Source: FEN-987 sp049521055 (lineage in GTDB: Archaea > Thermoproteota > Bathyarchaeia > 40CM-2-53-6). From it: 11,398 bases of DNA. Numbering within the stretch: position 1 is the stretch's first letter; every line of letters begins with the position of its first letter. The notes below the pieces were generated by a model. That model made no database searches, had not been told where the DNA came from, and saw only the letters and a program-made list of their open reading frames with translations. The translations under genes and the position numbers were made by a program. The stretch spans positions 1 to 11,398 of the forward strand of contig JBEKPE010000084.1 of NCBI GenBank assembly GCA_049521055.1. Reading direction: 5' to 3'. Shown here piece after piece: positions 7,074 through 11,398 of this stretch.

Positions 7074-7085
7074 AAGCTATAGCTT
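7074..7085. repeat. 12-bp perfect palindrome
   Basis: AAGCTATAGCTT is its own reverse complement. It lies between the polymerase stop (7098) and the MFS TATA-like box, immediately upstream of that box, where an operator for a dimeric regulator could sit. A 12-bp palindrome can also occur by chance. Confidence 0.3.
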
Positions 7086-7097
7086 GATCTAAAACGG

Positions 7098-9374
7098 TTA
7101 AGGGTTAAGTCGCAGGTTCGAAGCTGCCCTCTCTCTGGTCTGCCGCTTGATTGAGCCAAAGGAAGACCCTCCCAATACGGTTGGGTTGTATCCGAATGGG
7201 AGTAGGAGGTTGGTGGTTGAGGAGAGTAGTAGGTCAACGTATCGTTTAGAGTCGAAGTTCGAGTCTTCGTTCGTTAACTCAGTCGGTAGGGCCCGGTTCT
7301 GAGTTATCCGTGATTTATCGTACGTTAGTATGTAGCTGATTGTTTGACCCGCATGGGCTTTCATGCCCTCTCGAACGAGGTGTTGGGCAGCGATGCTTTG
7401 CGGAACCATGTTTCGGTATTCGTTGGGGTTTTTGCTGAGGCGTTTCTCAATCGTCAAATCCTCTACGGGTACTCCCCCATGTTGGAGCAGGTTAACGTAA
7501 GATTTGACGATGGTGAGAGCTTCTGGTATGAGCGCCTTGAAATGTTCGGAGTTCTCTGCTTTAGCGAGCAGGGTTAACATATCGGACTGGCAGCGCCTGA
7601 CAATTCCGGGCGTGTCGTGCTTTCTGAGGTCGATACCTCTGAGTTTGTTTTTCCCGTTTTGAAAGACGCCATAGTACCGGTTGAGGACCGGGATGCGTGA
7701 ATCTGTTCGCGAGTTCAGAAAAACGATCCACTTGTAGAGTCCCTCAAATTCAATCGGGAAATGTAGTTGAAACTCGATTTGACGGCAAAGATCCTCGTAC
7801 TCGACTGGGGTTGCTCCTTGTTTCTTAAGCCACATCGAATCAACGATTCCGTGTAGTAGCGTGAAGCCCTTAGATTCGGCTAGCGCAACAGCCTTTCTGA
7901 GGATTTGACGGGAAAAGGCGCAGGTTGCAATGTGTGCATCTATTCGCCCAAACCTCGCGTTCTTAAATCCCAAGTAGCCGAACGAGCAGACTAGGATCCA
8001 TTTGAGCGCGGCTTGACATTTGTCATAGCGCAGCCGAATAGGTGGGTCGAAAGTTTCTTTCTTGTACTTTTTGTAAAGCGCTCTCTTCCGGAGCAGTATA
8101 TCCAACGATCTTGACACGATGCCCTCCCATCGCTCGCAAATGTTCCATCCAAGTTCGGGGACTCGGTTGGTTGAGTTAGGGCAGCATGTGCAACGTACGG
8201 TTTCACCACTTAGATTCATGTTGCGCATGATTGTTGGGTAGAGGGAAGAGAAGTCCAGTTCTCCGACTGAATCGTGTATGCCAAATTGTGGTTCATAGAT
8301 GAAACCGCCTCGGTCAGCGACTATGAGTTCATTTCCATTCTTCCACTCTTCCGGCTCATTCTTGTTCCAAGGTATTAGCACCTCGGCTTTCACCGCGTGG
8401 TAGAGTTGAAGCGAAGTCATGCTAGTGCCAATCGTCGTTCGTGATGCTCTTTGTAGCGGTATGATGCATGTACGAGCCACCTCGAAGAGGCCCTCAAGAC
8501 CACAGTCACTGCTGATGAAGCCATTCGCCTCATCCACATGCAAACGTCCTAGTAGTCGCGCGGCGGTTTGCTTGAATAATATCTTCCCATACGAGAAGTA
8601 ACTGTGCCCCTGCACATCATAGACGCGAAGTGGGGCCTTCTCTCTGCCCAGAATCATCTCATGGAGAATATGCTGATGCTCCGCTCTCCGTGCGAGGTAC
8701 GGGAAGATGAATGAATCTCCGCCTTCGGTCAAAACCACATCGGGGTTGGTTGTGCGGAAAGCCTCTACGAGTTGGGTGAGCTTGTCGGGCTCGCTACCCG
8801 AGTTGATGGTGATGGTTTCATTGTCGGTTTCAAGAATAATCGAACCTAACTCATCTTTGAAAGTCGGAATTCTGCGTGTTTTTTTGGTGGTTATTTTGAG
8901 GCGGAGGATTCTAAGCATGGGCAGTTCATAGTCTAATCGTTCACGTGAATCTTTGAGGACCCATTCAATGTGGTCAGGCGTGTCGTTTGCTTCGACAAAA
9001 GCGAGTGGGAATAGGTCGTTGCGGTATAGGTACATTTGCGTTGACGGAATATCCACATCGTAAAGCCGATACCTCGAGTATCCGCCGTAGCGGAAGATTT
9101 GTCTCGCAAGGCTTTGGGCTTCGGACTCACTGTCTACTTCAACCTCGAGAACCTTACTTCGAGTCTTGTCTCCTGCCCTCTCAAATTTCTCTACAAACGT
9201 GCAGGTTGGGATGAACGGTTGGAGGTTTAGTAGGTCGTTTGCCTCTCCGCCAATTCGAATTCGCGGTTTCCACCCGTCAACTAGACGGACGCAGGATCCA
9301 TCTGGTTGTTTTAGCCAGATGATCATCTGTCCGGGTTTTGGGTAGAGATCTAGTATCCAACCTCGATGCGTCAA
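7098..9374 (-). CDS. polB2: B-family DNA polymerase of the PolB2 type, degenerate active sites
   Basis: 758 residues with the B-family layout: N-terminal domain, 3'-5' exonuclease fold, then palm, fingers and thumb. Motif A is intact (GELDFSSLYPTIM, Asp374). Motif B keeps Lys458, but the NSxYG core is VCSFG. Motif C, normally YxDTDS, reads HGIVDSMW (508-515): the first Asp is Ile and only Asp512 remains. In the exonuclease, Exo I DIE is KIT (160-162), the Exo II Asn and the Asp of its FD are Gly and Ile, and Exo III (near ASRTTIG, 310-316) lacks its Asp, so proofreading should be absent. Cys395, Cys397, Cys398 and Cys413 could bind zinc. Such disrupted residues are known for archaeal PolB2; Sulfolobus Dpo2 of this group is linked to damage tolerance. 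The start is TTG at 9374, sharing TTGA with the stop of the preceding gene; there is no Shine-Dalgarno, so it is coupled. GWILDLYP right after the start matches the family N-terminus as I remember it. Confidence 0.92.
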   Translation of the reverse strand: MTHRGWILDLYPKPGQMIIWLKQPDGSCVRLVDGWKPRIRIGGEANDLLNLQPFIPTCTFVEKFERAGDKTRSKVLEVEVDSESEAQSLARQIFRYGGYSRYRLYDVDIPSTQMYLYRNDLFPLAFVEANDTPDHIEWVLKDSRERLDYELPMLRILRLKITTKKTRRIPTFKDELGSIILETDNETITINSGSEPDKLTQLVEAFRTTNPDVVLTEGGDSFIFPYLARRAEHQHILHEMILGREKAPLRVYDVQGHSYFSYGKILFKQTAARLLGRLHVDEANGFISSDCGLEGLFEVARTCIIPLQRASRTTIGTSMTSLQLYHAVKAEVLIPWNKNEPEEWKNGNELIVADRGGFIYEPQFGIHDSVGELDFSSLYPTIMRNMNLSGETVRCTCCPNSTNRVPELGWNICERWEGIVSRSLDILLRKRALYKKYKKETFDPPIRLRYDKCQAALKWILVCSFGYLGFKNARFGRIDAHIATCAFSRQILRKAVALAESKGFTLLHGIVDSMWLKKQGATPVEYEDLCRQIEFQLHFPIEFEGLYKWIVFLNSRTDSRIPVLNRYYGVFQNGKNKLRGIDLRKHDTPGIVRRCQSDMLTLLAKAENSEHFKALIPEALTIVKSYVNLLQHGGVPVEDLTIEKRLSKNPNEYRNMVPQSIAAQHLVREGMKAHAGQTISYILTYDKSRITQNRALPTELTNEDSNFDSKRYVDLLLSSTTNLLLPFGYNPTVLGGSSFGSIKRQTRERAASNLRLNP

Positions 9375-9625
9375 AGACCATGCGCTTCTAGGCGTTTCTC
9401 TAGTTCGACGAGTTTCTTGTGGTGGGCGAACAACATGGAAATGATTAGTGGGACTTGTTTTATTGGCGCCGCCATGACGCTGGCAGCGGACGCGAGTAGT
9501 CTACACTGGTTGAGCATATCCTCGAAGACGGCCTTGTCTTCTTGCCTGAGGAATTCTTGGAACCGTTTCAGTTTCTCAACTTCGGCTTCGACGACCATCC
9601 GCCAAGATGGAATCGTGCGTCCCAT
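9371..9625 (-). CDS. small helical protein of the PolB2 cassette
   Basis: An 84-residue, mainly helical and charged protein. It begins GRTIPSWRM, has a FLRQEDKAVFEDMLNQCR segment (about 25-42), a small-residue patch ASAASVMAAP (45-54) and a C-terminal SMLFAHHKKLVELEKRL helix. I recognise this pattern (GRTIPS near the start, LR-x-EDR-x-x-F, ASA, S-x-L-x-x-x-x-x-x-x-x-ELEKRL) as a conserved archaeal family found next to PolB2 in other archaea, including haloarchaea; its biochemical role is not known to me. Its ATG at 9625 overlaps the stop of the RecA-like gene (TAATG) and has a strong GGAGGGG site 8 nt upstream. Its stop overlaps the polymerase start. Most likely a subunit or adaptor linking ATPase and polymerase (inference). 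Confidence 0.85.
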   Translation of the reverse strand: MGRTIPSWRMVVEAEVEKLKRFQEFLRQEDKAVFEDMLNQCRLLASAASVMAAPIKQVPLIISMLFAHHKKLVELEKRLEAHGL

Positions 9626-10416
9626 TACAGGTACCCCTCCAGAGCCTTAACACCAGTCGCGAATGTGATCGCGGTGCGGGATGAGAGGTGTGAGGGTTTC
9701 AGTGAGAATTGAGTGAGACCCGCTTTTTGCTCAACATTGACTAACACATGCGCAGCACGCGTTAGGGCGCGTTCCATTAGAAAGTTTCTTGGTTCAAAGT
9801 TCGTGGTAACGATTAGACACTCGTATTGTTTGGCGAACATCCGGAGAACTCGTGCGGTTTTAGCGAAGATTCGTGATGCGTCTTCCTTATCGTCGTCGCG
9901 TACGTCTGGGTCACAGTACAGTTGGGTTATGTCGGAGACAACGACAAGCTTCGCACTGAATTTCCTTATGGCAATTGGAAGTTTGTCTGTAATAATGCAT
10001 GCGAGTTGATGGTGAGTGAATGCCCTGCTTACGTGTAACCTTTCAAGGACTTTCTCTGCGTCGAGGCCTTGTTCAACCGAATTATCAGATATAGTGTAGG
10101 GATCGAAATTGTTGCCTCCATCGACGAATATAACGTCACAATCCGGGCCCAGAGGATTCGGAAGCATAGCCCGTACGCAAAGCAACGCACACATCGCATG
10201 AGCTGGTTTGCCTTGAAACGCGATAAGCTGACCGAAATTAAGACACAGAGCGCTGTCTAACGCTTCAATCCCGAAAGTTAGGTCAGGTTGCGGCGGCGCT
10301 TGGCGCGCGTTTATGAGAAGACTGTCAACTTTGACGAAATCTTGAACGACTAACGCAGAGGTAAATTGGACCATAGCTTGCCGTAAACAATGCAGCCAGA
10401 TAATTCCAGTAAGCAT
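9625..10416 (-). CDS. RecA/RadA-superfamily protein with degenerate Walker A
   Basis: A 263-residue RecA-fold protein, first gene of the PolB2 cassette. The RadA-like entry LTFGIEALDSAL (46-57) leads to the P-loop position FGQLIAFQGKPAHAMCAL (61-78), where the GxxxxGKT/S is not preserved. VIFVDGGNNFDPY (95-107) and LERLHVSRAFTHHQL (124-138) follow the RadA/KaiC order. KLVVVSDITQLY (156-167) is the Walker B strand with the Asp shifted by one. ATP binding is therefore doubtful. Bacterial ImuA, also RecA-like, is the functional analogy: a recombinase relative serving as a polymerase adaptor. The ATG at 10416 has no Shine-Dalgarno; an ATG at 10374 with an AATTAT element 28 nt upstream is an equally good, leaderless start and would remove 14 residues that resemble nothing. 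It lies 51 nt after pyrE. Confidence 0.8.
   Translation of the reverse strand: MLTGIIWLHCLRQAMVQFTSALVVQDFVKVDSLLINARQAPPQPDLTFGIEALDSALCLNFGQLIAFQGKPAHAMCALLCVRAMLPNPLGPDCDVIFVDGGNNFDPYTISDNSVEQGLDAEKVLERLHVSRAFTHHQLACIITDKLPIAIRKFSAKLVVVSDITQLYCDPDVRDDDKEDASRIFAKTARVLRMFAKQYECLIVTTNFEPRNFLMERALTRAAHVLVNVEQKAGLTQFSLKPSHLSSRTAITFATGVKALEGYL
9634..9640 (-). promoter_or_regulatory. Shine-Dalgarno site of the small cassette protein
   Basis: GGAGGGG on the minus strand, with an 8-nt spacer to the ATG at 9625, lies inside the end of the RecA-like gene. It is the strongest ribosome-binding site in the window and suggests this small protein is made at a higher rate than its neighbours. Confidence 0.6.
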
Positions 10417-10467
10417 ATTGAGCTATGGCTGTCAGAGACGGGTGAAAATGTGTATGAGTGGAATATG

Positions 10468-11085
10468 CTAAGCGATTATCTGGCTTAAGATCTCCTTATG
10501 CTGCTCCTCGTCAATCGTACCCAAGTTCAGAAGCTTGTCGGCTATGCGTCGCATCGTTGTGAATGAGTGAAGTTTCACTCGTTTCTTCTGCAAGTTTTCT
10601 CCTGCGCCTTGTTGCCTATCGAGCAAGACCACCGCGTCGCCCACGATACCCCCTTCAGCCCTAATGATTTCAGTCGCCTCAAGGAGGCTTTTACCAGTCG
10701 TAACCACATCATCCAAAAGCAAGACCTTGTCGCCTGGCTGCAAGAGGCCTTCGACCCTCTTGTCGCGGCCGTGCTCCTTTTGCTCCTTCCGGACGTAGAG
10801 CAATGGTTTGGTTAGGCTAAGTGCTATCACCGCAGCATAGGCGATTCCGGCAGTCGGTATTCCCGCCAAACGTTGAACTCGCTTGACTAGATCGGGCTCG
10901 ATAACACTGCGGTACATGTCGATTGTTTGTTGAAATGCCTCTGGGTAACTGGGTATCAAACGAAGGTCTACATAATACGGGCTAAGGATGCCGCTTGCTA
11001 GCTTAAATGTGCCAAACTTCAAGCTTCCCGTCCTGAGCAGGATATTGCAGAACTCGTCTAACCTTGCGCTGACCAGCAATAACAC
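10468..11085 (-). CDS. pyrE: orotate phosphoribosyltransferase
   Basis: Transfers the phosphoribosyl group of PRPP to orotate, giving OMP, the fifth step of de novo UMP synthesis; cytosolic. 205 residues, usual for archaeal and bacterial PyrE. FGTFKLASGILSPYYVDLR (24-42) is the N-terminal orotate/PRPP-binding block. RKEQKEHGRDKR (99-110) is the catalytic flexible loop with its Lys and Arg. VLLLDDVVTTGKS (121-133) is the PRPP motif with two aspartates. The first in-frame start is a GTG at 11085, directly after an in-frame TAG; a TTG at 11079 is possible. A TATA-like box about 30 nt upstream indicates a leaderless or very short leader mRNA. It is the first gene of a minus-strand run that continues into the PolB2 cassette. 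Confidence 0.95.
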   Translation of the reverse strand: MLLLVSARLDEFCNILLRTGSLKFGTFKLASGILSPYYVDLRLIPSYPEAFQQTIDMYRSVIEPDLVKRVQRLAGIPTAGIAYAAVIALSLTKPLLYVRKEQKEHGRDKRVEGLLQPGDKVLLLDDVVTTGKSLLEATEIIRAEGGIVGDAVVLLDRQQGAGENLQKKRVKLHSFTTMRRIADKLLNLGTIDEEQHKEILSQIIA

Positions 11086-11111
11086 CTAAAACACTAACAT
11101 GAGCCTACAGG

Positions 11112-11120
11112 TTTATTCTT
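11112..11120 (-). promoter_or_regulatory. TATA-like box of pyrE
   Basis: The minus strand reads AAGAATAAA, centred about 30 nt upstream of the GTG start, within an A-rich stretch. This is the expected archaeal spacing for transcription beginning close to the start codon. A direct repeat of AGCCTAC (11102-11108 and 11154-11160) flanks it, with no known meaning. Confidence 0.4.
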
Positions 11121-11224
11121 TTGCACGATCCTCCGCATGATCTCAGAAGAAACAGCCTACGCAAAATTTCAGCCTCTCAAGCTTTTACGACTCGACTAGT
11201 ATCGTAGCAGTCTAGGGCGTAACG

Positions 11225-11398
11225 TTGGTCGAAATATGGCTACCATACGGACGCTCTGAAATACCTGTCAGAGTGCCCGAAGAGAGGTTGCTCGACATTC
11301 TAAAACCAGAGAGCGCGAGCCCTATAGAAGCTCCAGTAGCGGAGGCCGAGCGCCTTCTCCAATTAAACGAAAAATTTCAAGATGCCGCGAATAAAGCA
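11225..11398 (+). CDS. larA: LarA-like protein (DUF2088), 5' part, runs off the window
   Basis: 58 codons are visible, open to the window edge. After the TTG the protein reads VEIWLPYGRSEIPVRVPEE and then a LLDILKP segment. This is the characteristic N-terminus of the lactate racemase LarA family, whose members bind a nickel-pincer nucleotide and racemise lactate or other 2-hydroxy acids. The catalytic His and Lys residues lie beyond the edge, so activity and substrate are open; many archaeal members are paralogues of unknown substrate. An in-frame TAG at 11213-11215 limits the start to the TTG at 11225, the first standard start codon. A CTTTTA element about 40 nt upstream could be a TATA box. 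Divergent from pyrE. Confidence 0.8.
   Translation, partial: MVEIWLPYGRSEIPVRVPEERLLDILKPESASPIEAPVAEAERLLQLNEKFQDAANKA

Noticed and set aside
7110..7130. GGTTCGAA flanked by complementary GCAG/CTGC, resembling a tRNA T-arm
   Set aside because: It falls inside the C-terminal codons of the polymerase gene on the other strand, and there is no acceptor, D-arm or anticodon arm at the right distance.
11086..11100. Four-codon leader ORF (ATG TTA GTG TTT TAG) directly before the pyrE GTG
   Set aside because: Attractive as a leader peptide, but the TATA-like box predicts transcription starting at or after it, and four codons can easily arise by chance.

Overview
The window looks like a piece of an archaeal chromosome of roughly 50% GC. 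The evidence is a cassette built around a PolB2-type B-family DNA polymerase and its small archaeal partner protein, a methylmalonyl-CoA mutase large subunit encoded apart from any B12-binding subunit, Lrp-like regulators, frequent GTG/TTG starts, and TATA-like boxes placed as for short-leader or leaderless mRNAs. A mesophilic TACK-type archaeon (Bathyarchaeia-like) is my best guess, but it rests on impression and not on a search.

Layout. At the left end a 118-residue four-helix membrane protein lies on the minus strand, with two inverted repeats beyond its stop. It is divergent from a plus-strand pair: the methylmalonyl-CoA mutase catalytic subunit (probably starting at a TTG at 818) and, 23 nt downstream, its MeaB/ArgK-type GTPase chaperone. 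These two form a propionate/methylmalonyl-CoA module, but no cobalamin-binding subunit or epimerase is in the window. After meaB comes a stretch holding a possible 16-codon ORF with a Shine-Dalgarno-like site, followed by a convincing hairpin plus T-run terminator.

From about 3.5 kb to 11.1 kb everything is on the minus strand. In order of transcription (right to left): pyrE (orotate phosphoribosyltransferase); a RecA/RadA-superfamily protein with a ruined Walker A; a small helical protein; a PolB2-type polymerase whose proofreading residues are all replaced and whose motif C keeps only one Asp; an MFS exporter; and a 642-residue regulator with two Lrp-like units behind an unrecognised N-terminal region. 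The three replication/repair genes overlap by 1 and 4 nt, so they are translationally coupled. By analogy with the bacterial ImuA-ImuB-DnaE2 cassette they may form a damage-tolerance complex. At the right edge, divergent from pyrE, is the first 58 codons of a LarA-like (DUF2088) protein.

The most interesting parts are the degenerate polymerase/ATPase cassette, the large double-Lrp regulator with an open reading frame running about 80 codons upstream of its first usable start, and the possible micro-ORF at 3418-3468. I see no CRISPR array, tRNA, rRNA or insertion sequence.
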